Of a stretch of 64,000 nucleotides of DNA, positions 9,343 to 20,146 are shown piece after piece. Positions within the stretch are counted from its first letter, which is position 1. Each line of letters begins with the position of its first letter. The position numbers and the translations under genes were made by a program. The stretch covers positions 372,001 to 436,000 of the forward strand of contig NZ_CP160328.2 in assembly GCF_040741455.2 (NCBI RefSeq), written 5' to 3'. Source of the stretch: Snodgrassella alvi (GTDB lineage Bacteria > Pseudomonadota > Gammaproteobacteria > Burkholderiales > Neisseriaceae). The notes below the pieces were generated by a model, which saw nothing but the letters and a program-made list of their open reading frames with translations, searched no databases and was not told the DNA's origin.

Positions 9343-10692
9343 CTATTTTTGCCAATAGCTTTTAACATTGACAAATTCATATATACCAAATTCCGACAAC
9401 TCACGTCCGAAACCAGAGTCTTTAACGCCACCGAAAGGCAAACGCAGATCGCTGCTGGTATGACGGTTAATAAAAACACTGCCAGCGTTGAGGCGTTCAG
9501 CATACTGCCATGCATGATTTGTATCATTGCTGTAGATGCTGGCTCCAAGCCCGAAAGGATTATCGTTGGCCAGCATTATGGCATGTTCGCTGTCTTCAGC
9601 TCTCAGAATGAGCGCTACAGGTCCAAATACTTCCTCATTATATACACGGCAGTGCCGATTAACTTTATCTAAAATCGTAGCGGGATAAAACCAGCCCTGC
9701 AGATTTTCTGGTATTTCTCCTCCCAGCAAACATTCTGCGCCATGTGCCAGTGCATCCATCACTTGTGCGTGTACACTGTCGCGCAAATCCTGTCGATGTA
9801 AAGGAGCAAGTGTGGTTGCAGACAACCATGGAGCCCCCATCTGTAATTTCTGACAATGGCGTTTAAAAGCTGCGATAAATTCTTCAGCTATATCAGCATG
9901 AACAATAATGCGTTTGGCTGCATTACATGATTGGCCAGCGTCCCGAAAGCGTGAATAGCATGCTTCAGCAGCTGCCTGCTCAATATCTGCGTCATTTAAC
10001 ACGATAAATGCATTACTACCACCGAGCTCCATAACACATTTACGCAGATGTTTTCCTGCTAGTGCCGCCAGATGCCGACCAGTATGGGTAGAACCTGTGA
10101 AAGCCAGCGCCTGTGTCTGAGATATGGCATATTCAATATCTTCCTCCTCCACCCAGACTAGTTGGAAAGGTAAATCCTCACCCACCAATTCAAACAGCAT
10201 CTGGCTGATTTTGCCAACAGAAGGTGCGGGCTTAACCATGCAAGCATTGCCAGCACATAAGGCTGGTATAGCAAAGCGTAAAATTTGCCATACTGGATAA
10301 TTCCAGGGCATCACTGCCAGTACCGTACCCAACGGTTCAAAGCGTACCTGACTCAAACTCGCCTGTGTAGCAATTGTTTTATGCGCCAACAGCTCTGGAG
10401 CCAGATGAGCGTAGTATCGGATAAGGGCTATCGATTTTGTGATTTCAGCTTCACACTCACGCAGACACCGCCCTACCTCTATACAAATCTGATAGGCCAG
10501 CTCGTCTCGCGCCTCTTCAAGCTGGGATGCAAAGCTCAGTAAATACTGTGTACGAGTTTGAACATTTTTACTGGCAAAATCATATTGACGCTGGCTGAGC
10601 TGCTGACTTTGCACATCAAATTCAGTTTTTGTCAGACATGTATGGCTAAATAGGAGTTCACCCGATACAGCATGATAACTGTTATACAACAC
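9343..10692 (-). CDS. Aldehyde dehydrogenase, succinate-semialdehyde dehydrogenase type
   Basis: NAD(P)-dependent oxidation of an aldehyde to the acid. At 449 residues it is the short SSADH-like form found in many Proteobacteria. Catalytic residues are intact: Asn131 (MPWNYP, oxyanion), Glu222 (MELGGSN, general base) and nucleophile Cys256 (DAGQSCNA). The nucleotide loop is FTGSTHTGR, and the C-terminal signature PFGGVKDSGFGRE is present. Without neighbours of a GABA or amine pathway the substrate cannot be fixed; succinate semialdehyde is the best family-based guess. It is transcribed alone on the minus strand, separated from the upstream ppiD-like gene by a 29-base palindrome. Confidence 0.85.
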   Translation of the reverse strand: MLYNSYHAVSGELLFSHTCLTKTEFDVQSQQLSQRQYDFASKNVQTRTQYLLSFASQLEEARDELAYQICIEVGRCLRECEAEITKSIALIRYYAHLAPELLAHKTIATQASLSQVRFEPLGTVLAVMPWNYPVWQILRFAIPALCAGNACMVKPAPSVGKISQMLFELVGEDLPFQLVWVEEEDIEYAISQTQALAFTGSTHTGRHLAALAGKHLRKCVMELGGSNAFIVLNDADIEQAAAEACYSRFRDAGQSCNAAKRIIVHADIAEEFIAAFKRHCQKLQMGAPWLSATTLAPLHRQDLRDSVHAQVMDALAHGAECLLGGEIPENLQGWFYPATILDKVNRHCRVYNEEVFGPVALILRAEDSEHAIMLANDNPFGLGASIYSNDTNHAWQYAERLNAGSVFINRHTSSDLRLPFGGVKDSGFGRELSEFGIYEFVNVKSYWQK

Positions 10693-10763
10693 AACAATCC
10701 TTTATCTGCATGAAGTGTTTCAGACTGCATGCAGTACAGAAAAATTCAGTGTCCCAAATAATA

Positions 10764-10792
10764 TTGACCTTATAAAATTTATAAGGTCAATG
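10764..10792. repeat. 29-base near-perfect palindrome
   Basis: Two 14-base arms (ATTGACCTTATAAA and its complement) around one central base, lying between the end of the ppiD-like gene and the start of the aldehyde dehydrogenase. It could terminate the ppiD-like transcript, although it lacks a U run on either strand, or serve as an operator for the downstream gene. Confidence 0.8.
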
Positions 10793-10799
10793 GTATAAA

Positions 10800-12335
10800 T
10801 TACTGCTCGTCAGCTGTATCCAGCTTTTGTGCCCCTTGTTTTAGTTTATAACGACTCTTTAACCAGGCCAAATTACTGGTGGCCAGATTCTGTGCCAAAT
10901 TCTGACTGATTACCTGTTTTGCCTGCGGCAGAACATTCTCCATATCCTGTGGTTGTTTTATGGCATTAACTTTTACCAGTACTGGATTTTGCTGATCACT
11001 CAAAAGAATGTATGCAGGTTTGCCACTAACAGGTTTGGCTTTAATCCAGCTCTGAAAATCAGTTTTAGACATCATGGCTACAGCCTGCTGCGGCGTTAAA
11101 TCAGCTGTTTGCGACCAGCTCAAACTGGCATTGACGTTTGTACTAACGTTGTTTAAAGCTTGCTTTGCTGCTGCTAAAGCCAATTTTTTGCTTTCTGCGG
11201 CCACATAATCTTGTTGAACTTGTGCTTTGATTTCCGTAAAGGATGCCTGGTGTTCTTTACGCACATCGATAGCACGAACTACCCAGTAGTTGCCATTGCC
11301 TATATCAATTGGTTCAGAGTTGTAGCGTTTAACCAGAACATCGTTGCCAAATAATGCATCCTGTAACGCCTTGGGCATGCCACTATTATTAGCCATGTCT
11401 CGAGTGAGCCACACCTGATCTATTTTATGAATCGTTAAACCTAGCTTATCTTTTATCGGTTGCAAGGTTTTCGGATTATTAAAAGCCAAGTCACTAACAT
11501 TTTCTTTTAATTTAGCTACCACAGCCGCACCCTTACGGGCTTGAATTTCCTGTGTTAGCTGCGTACGGACGTTCTCTAGTGCCGGTTTGGGTGCTGAGGC
11601 CGTAGTCGGAATTTGATTATAGGCTTCCTGTATCTCTGCTTCACTCACGCTTTCTTTAGCACCAAGTTCCATGGCAGACAACTGGACATATTCATATTTG
11701 ACAGCCTGCGGCAAATAATATTTTTTCTTATTCGCTTCGTAATAAGCTTTCAGTTTGCTGTCGTCTACTACTACCTGATGAGTGAAATTAGCGGCAGGAA
11801 ATGTCAATGTCTGTACTTCACGAGCAGCCTGTAACAGATTTACCATTTGTTTGGCCTGAGCATCGCTGACCACATTTCCCGCTTTCATCAAATTAAGCAT
11901 GGATTGCATGGCATATTGTTTACGCATACCGTCAATAAGCGCATCTTCAGACATACCTGCTTGTTGCAGGAAAGCGCGATATTTGGCTTCTACAAATTTT
12001 CCGTTTTCCTGAAAACTGGGATCAGATGCAATAACCTGCTTTATCTGATCTATAGGTACAGTGATATTCATATCATTTGCACCCTGCTGCACATATGCCT
12101 GATCCACCAGTGAATCATATACCAGCTTTTTGCTTACCGGATTCCCGGAAGCATTTTGTATTCGTCGCTGAAAATCATTAACATCATTTACTTTGATTTT
12201 AATGTCGCCAACTTTGCTGATGTAATCTGTACCGGGAACAGCGAGTGTGTAACCACCGGCAAATACAAAACTCAAGCAAATCACACCGAGAATAATCTGA
12301 GCCGGTGTTCTATATTTTTCTACAATGTGGAACAT
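10800..12335 (-). CDS. ppiD: PpiD/SurA N-terminal-domain periplasmic chaperone
   Basis: Membrane-anchored periplasmic folding factor at the Sec translocon exit. An N-terminal helix (about residues 13-32) anchors it in the inner membrane. A SurA-N-like chaperone domain follows (KLVYDSLVDQAYVQQGA...), then a parvulin-like region and a long helical C terminus. At 511 residues it is shorter than E. coli PpiD (623), and I cannot recognise an intact parvulin active site, as reported for PpiD homologues with no isomerase activity. It lies downstream of hupB and lon on the same strand, as in many Gram-negatives (lon-hupB-ppiD). Confidence 0.88.
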   Translation of the reverse strand: MFHIVEKYRTPAQIILGVICLSFVFAGGYTLAVPGTDYISKVGDIKIKVNDVNDFQRRIQNASGNPVSKKLVYDSLVDQAYVQQGANDMNITVPIDQIKQVIASDPSFQENGKFVEAKYRAFLQQAGMSEDALIDGMRKQYAMQSMLNLMKAGNVVSDAQAKQMVNLLQAAREVQTLTFPAANFTHQVVVDDSKLKAYYEANKKKYYLPQAVKYEYVQLSAMELGAKESVSEAEIQEAYNQIPTTASAPKPALENVRTQLTQEIQARKGAAVVAKLKENVSDLAFNNPKTLQPIKDKLGLTIHKIDQVWLTRDMANNSGMPKALQDALFGNDVLVKRYNSEPIDIGNGNYWVVRAIDVRKEHQASFTEIKAQVQQDYVAAESKKLALAAAKQALNNVSTNVNASLSWSQTADLTPQQAVAMMSKTDFQSWIKAKPVSGKPAYILLSDQQNPVLVKVNAIKQPQDMENVLPQAKQVISQNLAQNLATSNLAWLKSRYKLKQGAQKLDTADEQ

Positions 12336-12447
12336 GAGATTCAGTTAACTTTTCTAAAGCAGATAAAAGAAGCCTATTGTATCGTTTTTTGTGAGGCTCA
12401 ACCATGCTGTTTGTACAGCTAATGCACAAAAACGACAGACAAAAGAA

Positions 12448-12467
12448 AAGGCGGGATATCCCGCCTT
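12448..12467 (-). terminator. hupB terminator
   Basis: Perfect stem AAGGCGGGAT / ATCCCGCCTT, 20 bases after the hupB stop, followed on the minus strand by TTTTCTTTT. Confidence 0.9.
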
Positions 12468-12488
12468 GATTTAAAACATAAAACTGTA

Positions 12489-12758
12489 TTACAGAGCATC
12501 TTTCAGTGCTTTACCGGCACGGAACTTAGGCGTTTTAGCTGCTTTGATTTCTAACGGTTCACCTGTTTTAGGATTACGTCCAGCACGGGCTGCACGCTCA
12601 CCAACATAAAAAGTACCGAAACCTACCAGCGTAACTGTGTCGCCACTTTTCAAAGTGCGGGTAACAGCACTGATCATACCGTCCAGAGCCTTGGCGGCAG
12701 AAGCTTTAGATAAATCAGCCTCTTGGGCAATGGCTTCAATCAATTCAGACTTATTCAC
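12489..12758 (-). CDS. hupB: DNA-binding protein HU-beta
   Basis: Nucleoid-associated histone-like protein that bends and compacts DNA. It has 89 residues with the standard HU fold: the N-terminal helices [20 protein letters not shown], then [19 protein letters not shown] and the DNA-binding arm with conserved RNPKTGEP. The start is decided by context: GTG at 12756-12758 begins NKSELI exactly where HU proteins start and is preceded by AAAGGGA about 8 bases upstream. Longer in-frame starts add residues no HU has. It lies between lon and the ppiD-like gene. Confidence 0.95.
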   Translation of the reverse strand: MNKSELIEAIAQEADLSKASAAKALDGMISAVTRTLKSGDTVTLVGFGTFYVGERAARAGRNPKTGEPLEIKAAKTPKFRAGKALKDAL

Positions 12759-12904
12759 AATAAAGTCCCTTTCTGTTGTTATGTTCATTTGATTTTCAGG
12801 AACCATATGTGCAGTGGAACCTGAACAATACATTACGATTACTTTATAACAAGCCCAAATTCTTTATGTCAAGCATCGTCACCGCTGCATAAGGTTAAAT
12901 CATG

Positions 12905-12946
12905 CCAAAAACAAAGCCATTCACCAATTAGTGTTGGTGAATGGCT
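12905..12946 (-). terminator. lon terminator
   Basis: Twelve-base stem (AGCCATTCACCA with TGGTGAATGGCT) immediately after lon, followed on the minus strand by TTGTTTTTGG. Confidence 0.88.
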
Positions 12947-12951
12947 GCATA

Positions 12952-15399
12952 TCAATGTTTTACGGTTTTAGTAGTTGACTTGGCCGCAGATTTAGCTATT
13001 ACTCCCTCTTCAGGCACGCTTGTCCATGGAGTAGGCGGATAAGCCAGACCGAGATTGAGCACTTCATCAATCCACTGTACCGGGTGAATAGTGAGTTTTT
13101 CGCAGATGTTGGCAGGAATTTCTTCCAAATCTTTGACATTGTCTTTTGGAATCAACACATGTTTGATACCACCTCGTAATGCAGCCAACAGCTTTTCTTT
13201 AAGACCGCCAATAGGCAATATTTCGCCGCGCAAAGTGATTTCACCAGTCATTGCCACATCTGCACGTACCGGAATACCGGTAAACGCAGAAACCAAAGCC
13301 AGTGTGATGGCGCTGCCAGCACTGGGTCCATCTTTAGGTGTCGCTCCTTCGGGTACATGAACATGAATATCATTTTTCTCATAAAAATCAGGTTCAATGC
13401 CTAAGCTTTCAGCCCGGGAACGTACCACGCTCCATGCAGCACTAACAGATTCTTGCATAACATCACCAAGCTTACCGGTGCGCAAAATATTGCCTTTACC
13501 ACGAAATTTGCTTGCCTCAATGGTTAAAAGCTCACCACCGACTTCAGTCCAAGCCAGCCCAGTGACCTGACCAACACGGTTTTCATTTTCTGCAACGCCA
13601 TAATCAAAGCGGCGAACACCCAGATAATCATGCAAATTATCAGCATTAATTACGATTGCTTCAGGCTTGGTTTTGGTTTTTTTAGCTTTACCGGCACTAA
13701 GTTTTTCTTCTGCAACAGCCTGTTTCATCACTACTTTACGGCAAATTTTGGCTATTTCTCGATCTAAAGAGCGAACACCGGCTTCACGAGTGTAATAGCG
13801 GATAATATCGCGTACTGCAGATTCTTCGATGCTGATTTCGCCTTCTCGTACACCGTTTTGTTTGATTTGCTTAGCCACTAAATATTTCATGGCAATATTG
13901 ATTTTTTCGTCTTCGGTATAGCCAGAAAGACGAATAATTTCCATGCGATCAAGCAAAGGAGAAGGGATGTTAAGACTGTTGGATGTGGCAATAAACATTA
14001 CATCCGACAAATCAAATTCTACTTCTGCATAGTGGTCAGAAAATGAATGGTTTTGTTCAGGATCCAGCACTTCCAGTAAAGCACTGGCTGGATCACCACG
14101 AAAATCATTACCTAATTTATCAATTTCATCCAACAAAAACAGTGGGTTTTTCACGCCGGCTTTGGCCATGTTTTGCAGAATTTTACCAGGCATGGAACCA
14201 ATATAAGTGCGCCGGTGGCCACGGATTTCACTTTCATCGTGCACACCGCCTAATGCCATGCGTACATATTTTCGTCCTGTAGCCTTAGCTATGGATTCGC
14301 CCAGTGAGGTTTTACCTACACCCGGTGGTCCTACGAGACACAAAATAGGACCTTTAAGCTGATTCATGCGTTTCTGTACGGCAAGGTATTCCAGAATACG
14401 CTCTTTGACCTTTTCTAATCCGTAGTGATCTGCATTCAGAATTAGGTCTGCTTTGGCAATGTCCTTGCTTACTTTAGATTTTTTCTTCCACGGAAGCTCT
14501 AGCAGAGTGTCAATGTAGTTGCGAACTACGGTAGACTCTGCTGACATTGGTGGCATCATGCGTAATTTTTTGAATTCAGAAAGACATTTTTCTTCAGCTT
14601 CTTTGCTCATGCCAGCGTCACGAATTTGAGTTTCCAGATTAACCAGATCATCATCTTCTTCACCCAGCTCTTTCTGAATCGCTTTTACCTGTTCATTCAG
14701 ATAGTATTCCCGCTGAGATTTTTCCATCTGCCGTTTGACGCGGCCTCGAATACGTTTTTCTACCTGAAGGATGTCCAGTTCTGATTCAAGCAGATGCAAT
14801 AAATGTTCCAGTCTTGCTGTAACATTTATCATAGACAATATTTGCTGACGCTGATCTAGTTTAAGTTGCAAATGGGCGGCAATAGTATCAGCAAGTCTAC
14901 TTAAATCTTCAATCCCATGAATGGTAGTCACTACCTCAGCAGGAATTTTTTTGTTTAACTTTGCCAGTTGGTCAAACTGGGAAAGCAATGTACGGCGTAA
15001 TGCTTCATCATCATGAGAATCGGTATTGATGTCGGCACATTTTTCTATGTGCGCTTCGGCGTAAGGGCCGCTTTCATCAATATACTGTACTTGTGCACGA
15101 TACAGACCTTCTACCAGCACTTTAACTGTGCCATCTGGTAGTTTGAGTACTTGCAGAATGTTGGCTACAGTACCCATTGCATACATATCTTCTGCATGTG
15201 GTTCATCTGTATCGGCATTTTTCTGTGCCAGTAAGAATACGGGCTCGTCATGCTCCACAGCAGCATCCAACGCTGCTATGGATTTTTCGCGCCCGACAAA
15301 AAGGGGCAGTACCATGTGCGGGTAAACAACAACGTCGCGTAGGGGCAACATTGCCATAGTTGTTGGCTGCACCGGAGAAGAATCATAAACTTCAGCCAT
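12952..15399 (-). CDS. lon: ATP-dependent protease Lon
   Basis: Cytosolic AAA+ serine protease degrading misfolded and regulatory proteins. It has about 815 residues: an N-terminal substrate-binding LAN domain, a helical linker, an AAA+ module with Walker [10 protein letters not shown] and Walker [10 protein letters not shown], and the S16 protease domain with the catalytic Ser in [10 protein letters not shown] and Lys in [13 protein letters not shown] at 15397-15399 (MAEVYDSS) is preferred because GAGG lies 6 bases upstream; an in-frame TTG four codons earlier has nothing comparable. The C terminus has a Lys/Thr/Ser-rich tail. Confidence 0.96.
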   Translation of the reverse strand: MAEVYDSSPVQPTTMAMLPLRDVVVYPHMVLPLFVGREKSIAALDAAVEHDEPVFLLAQKNADTDEPHAEDMYAMGTVANILQVLKLPDGTVKVLVEGLYRAQVQYIDESGPYAEAHIEKCADINTDSHDDEALRRTLLSQFDQLAKLNKKIPAEVVTTIHGIEDLSRLADTIAAHLQLKLDQRQQILSMINVTARLEHLLHLLESELDILQVEKRIRGRVKRQMEKSQREYYLNEQVKAIQKELGEEDDDLVNLETQIRDAGMSKEAEEKCLSEFKKLRMMPPMSAESTVVRNYIDTLLELPWKKKSKVSKDIAKADLILNADHYGLEKVKERILEYLAVQKRMNQLKGPILCLVGPPGVGKTSLGESIAKATGRKYVRMALGGVHDESEIRGHRRTYIGSMPGKILQNMAKAGVKNPLFLLDEIDKLGNDFRGDPASALLEVLDPEQNHSFSDHYAEVEFDLSDVMFIATSNSLNIPSPLLDRMEIIRLSGYTEDEKINIAMKYLVAKQIKQNGVREGEISIEESAVRDIIRYYTREAGVRSLDREIAKICRKVVMKQAVAEEKLSAGKAKKTKTKPEAIVINADNLHDYLGVRRFDYGVAENENRVGQVTGLAWTEVGGELLTIEASKFRGKGNILRTGKLGDVMQESVSAAWSVVRSRAESLGIEPDFYEKNDIHVHVPEGATPKDGPSAGSAITLALVSAFTGIPVRADVAMTGEITLRGEILPIGGLKEKLLAALRGGIKHVLIPKDNVKDLEEIPANICEKLTIHPVQWIDEVLNLGLAYPPTPWTSVPEEGVIAKSAAKSTTKTVKH

Positions 15400-15549
15400 G
15401 TAATGCCTCAATCTTTCCTGTAAATATGCTATAAAATTGGATGAGAAAATGGTGCTGAACCAGCGTTTTTCAAGTGCTTTTGTGCTGATTAATCATTGAT
15501 GTGATTTTGGGTAAAGGCATAAATGGATTTAATATACCTGTAAACTAAA

Positions 15550-15592
15550 GGCCGGCCAGGATAGATTTATTGCGATCGCTGAACCGGCCAAA
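15550..15592 (-). terminator. Possible terminator after ettA
   Basis: GGCCGG (minus strand) pairs with CCGGCC across a loop of about 26 bases directly downstream of the ettA stop. The stem is GC-rich but short and only a weak TTTAG follows, so this is tentative. Confidence 0.4.
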
Positions 15593-15597
15593 GCTAA

Positions 15598-17265
15598 TTA
15601 GCGGGTAACCGGTTTATAACGGATACGTTTGGGTTTGGCCCCCTCCTCACCCAGACGGCGTTTTTTATCTGCTTCATATTCTTGATAATTACCATCGAAG
15701 AAGACCCATTTCGAATCGCCTTCTGCCGCTAATATATGGGTGGCAATACGGTCGAGGAACCAACGATCGTGGGATACCACTAGTACACAGCCAGCAAATT
15801 CTAATAAAGCATCTTCGAGCGCGCGCAGGGTTTCTACATCCAAATCATTGGAGGGTTCATCCAGCAAAAGCACATTGCCGCCAGAAATTAGAGTTTTGGC
15901 CAGATGCAGCCGACCGCGCTCACCACCGGAGAGTTTGCCGACGATTTTGCTCTGGTCACTCCCTTTAAAGTTAAACCTTCCTAGATAGGCTCGTGCCGGT
16001 ATTTCAAATTGTCCTACCTGTAAAATATCCCTGCCTTCGGCAATTTCGTCAAAAACGGTTTTATCTTCATGCAGGCCATGCCGGCTCTGATCTACAACAG
16101 AAAGTTTAACAGTCTGACCAATCTTCACTTGTCCCTGATCTGGTTGTTCCTGTCCGGTAATCATTTTGAATAAAGTGGACTTACCAGCTCCATTCGGTCC
16201 AATGATGCCGACAATGGCTCCCGGCGGGATTTTGAAACTCAAATCATCAATTAGTAATTTGTCGCCAAAACTTTTGCTGACGTGTTCGAATTCGATAACT
16301 TCATTTCCCAGACGCTCTGCTACAGGAATAAAGATTTCCTGCGTTTCATTGCGTTTTTGATATTCGTAGTTACTCATTTCTTCGAAGCGTGCCAATCGAG
16401 CTTTGGACTTGGCCTGACGCCCACGGGCGTTTTGTCGCACCCATTCAAGCTCATGTTTCATAGCTTTAATTCGCGCTGCTTCGGCTTTGGCTTCGTGTTC
16501 CAGTCTGGCTTCTTTTTGCTCCAGCCATGAGCTGTAGTTACCTTTCCATGGAATGCCGTGACCGCGGTCTAATTCCAGAATCCATTCAGCAGCATTGTCC
16601 AAAAAATAACGGTCGTGCGTTACTGCTACTACAGTACCAGGAAAACGAACCAGAAATTGTTCCAGCCATTCTACCGATTCGGCGTCCAGATGGTTGGTAG
16701 GTTCGTCAAGCAAAAGCATGTCTGGTTTACTCAATAGCAGTTTGCACAAAGCCACACGGCGTTTTTCACCGCCAGAGAGATTGCCGATAAGGGCATCCCA
16801 TTCCGGCAGCCGTAAAGCGTCTGCAGCAATTTCCAGCTGATGCTCTATATTGTCACCGGCTCCTGCTGAAATGATGGCCTCCAAACGAGCCTGTTCCTCA
16901 GCCAGCGCATCAAAATCTGCGTCCGGTTCGGCGTAGGCAGCATAAACTTCTTCCAGTTTCTTTTGCGCGGTAGCCACATCGCCCAATCCGGATTCAACTT
17001 CTTCCCTAACAGTTTTTTTAGCGTCCAGTTGGGGTTCTTGTGGTAAATAGCCGATTTTAATGCCACTCATTGGAATGGCTTCGCCTTCAAATTCGGTGTC
17101 TACACCGGCCATGATTTTCAGTACAGTGGATTTACCTGCACCGTTCAGACCCAGCAGGCCAATTTTGGCGCCTGGAAAAAACGACAAGGAAATGTCTTTG
17201 ATAATTTGTTTCTGTGGCGGCACGGTTTTACTTACGCGCAGCATGGAGTACACATATTGGCTCAT
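15598..17265 (-). CDS. ettA: Energy-dependent translational throttle protein EttA
   Basis: ABC-F ATPase that binds the ribosomal E site and gates the first elongation steps according to ATP/ADP ratio. It has 555 residues and no membrane segments. Two ABC modules are present, with Walker A GLNGAGKST and GPNGAGKST, signatures LSGGEKRR and LSGGERGR, and Walker B/Glu pairs MLLLDEPTNHLD and VLLLDEPSNDLD. The arm and the linker with conserved basic residues (QNARGRQAKSKARLARFEE) lie between them. The C terminus has a basic tail. Divergent from dedA. Confidence 0.96.
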   Translation of the reverse strand: MSQYVYSMLRVSKTVPPQKQIIKDISLSFFPGAKIGLLGLNGAGKSTVLKIMAGVDTEFEGEAIPMSGIKIGYLPQEPQLDAKKTVREEVESGLGDVATAQKKLEEVYAAYAEPDADFDALAEEQARLEAIISAGAGDNIEHQLEIAADALRLPEWDALIGNLSGGEKRRVALCKLLLSKPDMLLLDEPTNHLDAESVEWLEQFLVRFPGTVVAVTHDRYFLDNAAEWILELDRGHGIPWKGNYSSWLEQKEARLEHEAKAEAARIKAMKHELEWVRQNARGRQAKSKARLARFEEMSNYEYQKRNETQEIFIPVAERLGNEVIEFEHVSKSFGDKLLIDDLSFKIPPGAIVGIIGPNGAGKSTLFKMITGQEQPDQGQVKIGQTVKLSVVDQSRHGLHEDKTVFDEIAEGRDILQVGQFEIPARAYLGRFNFKGSDQSKIVGKLSGGERGRLHLAKTLISGGNVLLLDEPSNDLDVETLRALEDALLEFAGCVLVVSHDRWFLDRIATHILAAEGDSKWVFFDGNYQEYEADKKRRLGEEGAKPKRIRYKPVTR

Positions 17266-17407
17266 AGTTTATTCTGTAGATTAAATTAATGTGTATCAGC
17301 CTCAATTTAGGGGCTGGTTGTCATGATTTTGATTTTAACATGCATATTCCTGCTTTCGCGGAAAGCTTTGCGTTAAAATACCCCCTTTTATTTTGCCGCC
17401 TTAGCAT

Positions 17408-18058
17408 ATGCATATTATCTCTGCTCTGATTGATTTTATTTTACATATTGACCAGCACCTGCAATTTATTGTCTCTCAATATGGTGTCTGGATTTATGTG
17501 ATTCTGTTTGCGTTGATATTTTGTGAGACGGGGTTGGTGGTTACCCCTTTTCTACCTGGTGATTCATTGTTGTTTGCTGCTGGTGGTATTGCTGCCGTCG
17601 GGGAAATGAATATTCATTGTATGGTAGTGTTATTACTGCTGGCAGCTATTATTGGCGACGCAGTTAATTTTTATGTGGGTCAGAAATTCGGTGCACATCT
17701 GTTTGCCAATCCACAGTCGCGGATATTTAAGCAGATTTATTTGCACAAAACTCAGGAGTTTTATGCAAAACATGGTGGAAAGACCATAATTATTGCTCGT
17801 TTTGTCCCGATTGTGCGCACTTTTGCCCCCTTTGTAGCCGGTATGGGGCACATGCATTACGGTCATTTTTTTCGCTATAACTGTATTGGTGCTATTCTCT
17901 GGGTGGTACTCTTTTCATATGCAGGCTATTTTTTTGGCAATCTGCCGTTCATCAAAGAGAATCTATCTTTGGCCCTGATAATCATTATTGCTATCTCACT
18001 GCTACCGGCAATTATTGAAATCATGCGCCATAAGCTGGGCAAAGGCACAAACAAATAA
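17408..18058 (+). CDS. DedA/VTT-family inner-membrane protein
   Basis: Polytopic membrane protein of the DedA family, implicated in undecaprenyl-phosphate or phospholipid translocation and in maintaining membrane potential. It has 216 residues. Diagnostic pieces are the acidic [20 protein letters not shown] segment with its conserved Glu and PGD, then [19 protein letters not shown], where the Arg residues are functionally required in E. coli YqjA/YghB. Four or five hydrophobic helices are visible. It starts 40 bases before mutL on the same strand and may share its transcript. The specific substrate cannot be deduced. Confidence 0.9.
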   Translation: MHIISALIDFILHIDQHLQFIVSQYGVWIYVILFALIFCETGLVVTPFLPGDSLLFAAGGIAAVGEMNIHCMVVLLLLAAIIGDAVNFYVGQKFGAHLFANPQSRIFKQIYLHKTQEFYAKHGGKTIIIARFVPIVRTFAPFVAGMGHMHYGHFFRYNCIGAILWVVLFSYAGYFFGNLPFIKENLSLALIIIIAISLLPAIIEIMRHKLGKGTNK

Positions 18059-18097
18059 TTCTTCATCTGCTGCTGAATAACTATTTACAGGAAAAAT

Positions 18098-20029
18098 ATG
18101 AGCCAGATACATCTGTTATCAGATCATTTAATCAACCAGATAGCTGCCGGTGAGGTAATTGAACGTCCGGCCAATGCGCTAAAAGAGATTATTGAAAACA
18201 GTCTCGATGCTGGTGCTAGCCATATTGATATAAAACTGGAAGCTGGTGGTATCAAACGTTTGTGTGTGACAGATGATGGACAAGGCATGAGTGAATCCGA
18301 TATACCGCTTGCTCTGCATCGCCATGCCACGAGTAAAATCGGCAGTTTGGAAGATTTGGAAAAAGTTATGAGCATGGGTTTTCGCGGTGAAGGTCTGGCC
18401 AGCATCGCTTCTGTAAGCCGTCTGACCTTAACCAGTCGCACTGCTGATGCCAACCATGCCACGCAGATATACGCAGAAGATGGCCGGCTCAGCCCTATCA
18501 AAGCTGCTGCTCATGCGGCTGGTACTACAGTAGAAGCAGTGGAACTCTTTTTCAATACTCCGGCCAGACGACAATTTCTCAAATCTGCAGGTACCGAATT
18601 TGCCCATTGCCGTACTATGGTTGAGCGTCTGGCGATGGCACATCCTGATGTGGCTTTTGATTTGCAGCATAATGGCAAAGATATTATTAGTCTGCCCGCT
18701 CAATCGCTGTTTGAGCGCTGTACCGCTATTATGGGTACAGATTTTGCGGCTGCCAGTCTAAATGTGGACGAAAGCATGAATACTATGCGTGTGTATGGGC
18801 TGATTGGCAAACCGACCTTTATGCAGGGAAAATCCAGTCAGCAATATATATTTGTTAATCAGCGCTTTGTACGTGACAAAATCATCTTACATGCTGTGAA
18901 ACAAGCTTATAACGATGTTTTGCATCAGGCGCTTACACCGGCATTCGTGCTTTTTTTAAGTCTGCCACCAACAGAGGTGGATGCCAATGTGCACCCTACT
19001 AAATCGGAAGTACGCTTCCGGCAGAGTCAGGCCGTACATCAGCTTATTTTCCATGCTCTGAATAAATGTCTGGCAGCAACAAATGCCGCTCAAACCGAAT
19101 CAGTTTCGCAACCAGCCACCGTACTGGCTGACATCATGCAAAAGCAACCGGCTGATGTACAGCAGCTATTTGCTACTTCTGAAAATAAAAGCAATTTACA
19201 GAAGACTCCGGCTCCTTATCAGCGTAGCCATACGCCACTGCAGCGTAACTTGAGTCTAAGAGAATCGCAAGCTGCTCTGAACACTTATGCGCAGCTATAT
19301 AAACAGGAACCGTCTACGACAGACAATTCTAAAGCAGCCAATTTTGAGTCGGAAGCAGATAGTGAACTCGTAATGTGGGAACAGGCTCGAGGTGTAGCAA
19401 CAGCTTCAACAACGCAGCAGACAGTGATAAATGATACGGATATTCCACCTTTGGGCTATGCTATTGCTCAGTTACTGGATATTTATATTCTGGCTCAAGC
19501 AGAAGAAGCTCTCATTTTGGTAGACATGCATGCTACTGCTGAGCGGGTGAATTATGAAAAGATGAAACAACAACGCGATGCTACAGGTAAAGTGAGTAGT
19601 CAGACCCTACTCATTCCAGTACGCTTTCAAGCGAGCAATGAAGAAGTGGCTACAGCAGAGGACTATTCTCTTACGCTGCGGGAATATGGTTTAGACATTC
19701 AGATTGAGAATAACCAGCAGCTGGTGGTGCATTCTGTTCCAGCCATGTTGATAAAAAGTGATATTCAGCGACTAGTACAGCAGGTATTGGCTGATATGAT
19801 AACTATTGGCAGCAGTGATGTAGTGAAAGAACGTGAAAATCGAATTCTTTCTACTCTTGCTTGCCATGGTTCAGTTCGTGCTGGACGTAGATTAACTTTA
19901 CCAGAAATGAATGCATTACTGCGGGATATGGAAAAGACTGAACGTGCTAATCAGTGCAATCATGGCCGTCCGACATGGGTAAAATTGCGCTTGCAAGATT
20001 TAGATGCTTTATTTTTACGTGGACAGTAA
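18098..20029 (+). CDS. mutL: DNA mismatch repair protein MutL with endonuclease motif
   Basis: Mismatch-repair mediator linking MutS recognition to excision. The N-terminal GHKL ATPase is complete (EIIENSLDAGA, VTDDGQGM, RHATSKI, GFRGEGLASI), followed by a variable Gln/Ser-rich linker (about residues 330-450). The C-terminal dimerisation domain carries DMHATAERVNYE, which fits the D-(M/Q)-H-A-x2-E-x4-E metal-binding endonuclease motif of MutL proteins from species that lack MutH, together with ACHGSVRAG and CNHGRPT. It therefore should nick DNA itself, as shown for neisserial MutL. Ribosome-binding site AGGAAA precedes the ATG. Confidence 0.95.
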   Translation: MSQIHLLSDHLINQIAAGEVIERPANALKEIIENSLDAGASHIDIKLEAGGIKRLCVTDDGQGMSESDIPLALHRHATSKIGSLEDLEKVMSMGFRGEGLASIASVSRLTLTSRTADANHATQIYAEDGRLSPIKAAAHAAGTTVEAVELFFNTPARRQFLKSAGTEFAHCRTMVERLAMAHPDVAFDLQHNGKDIISLPAQSLFERCTAIMGTDFAAASLNVDESMNTMRVYGLIGKPTFMQGKSSQQYIFVNQRFVRDKIILHAVKQAYNDVLHQALTPAFVLFLSLPPTEVDANVHPTKSEVRFRQSQAVHQLIFHALNKCLAATNAAQTESVSQPATVLADIMQKQPADVQQLFATSENKSNLQKTPAPYQRSHTPLQRNLSLRESQAALNTYAQLYKQEPSTTDNSKAANFESEADSELVMWEQARGVATASTTQQTVINDTDIPPLGYAIAQLLDIYILAQAEEALILVDMHATAERVNYEKMKQQRDATGKVSSQTLLIPVRFQASNEEVATAEDYSLTLREYGLDIQIENNQQLVVHSVPAMLIKSDIQRLVQQVLADMITIGSSDVVKERENRILSTLACHGSVRAGRRLTLPEMNALLRDMEKTERANQCNHGRPTWVKLRLQDLDALFLRGQ

Positions 20030-20089
20030 AACAGTGCAATATTCAGAAGCATTACAAATATCAGTATTTTTATAAATAATCTTAATTCA

Positions 20090-20125
20090 AAACCCTCTTT
20101 ATCTAAAAAGATAAAGAGGGTTTGT
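20090..20125. terminator. Bidirectional terminator between mutL and the DUF945 gene
   Basis: Fourteen-base perfect stem AACCCTCTTTATCT / AGATAAAGAGGGTT with an AAAA loop, lying between convergent genes. T-rich sequence follows on the plus strand. Confidence 0.88.
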
Positions 20126-20146
20126 TGATTATGACTAAAGAAAAGT

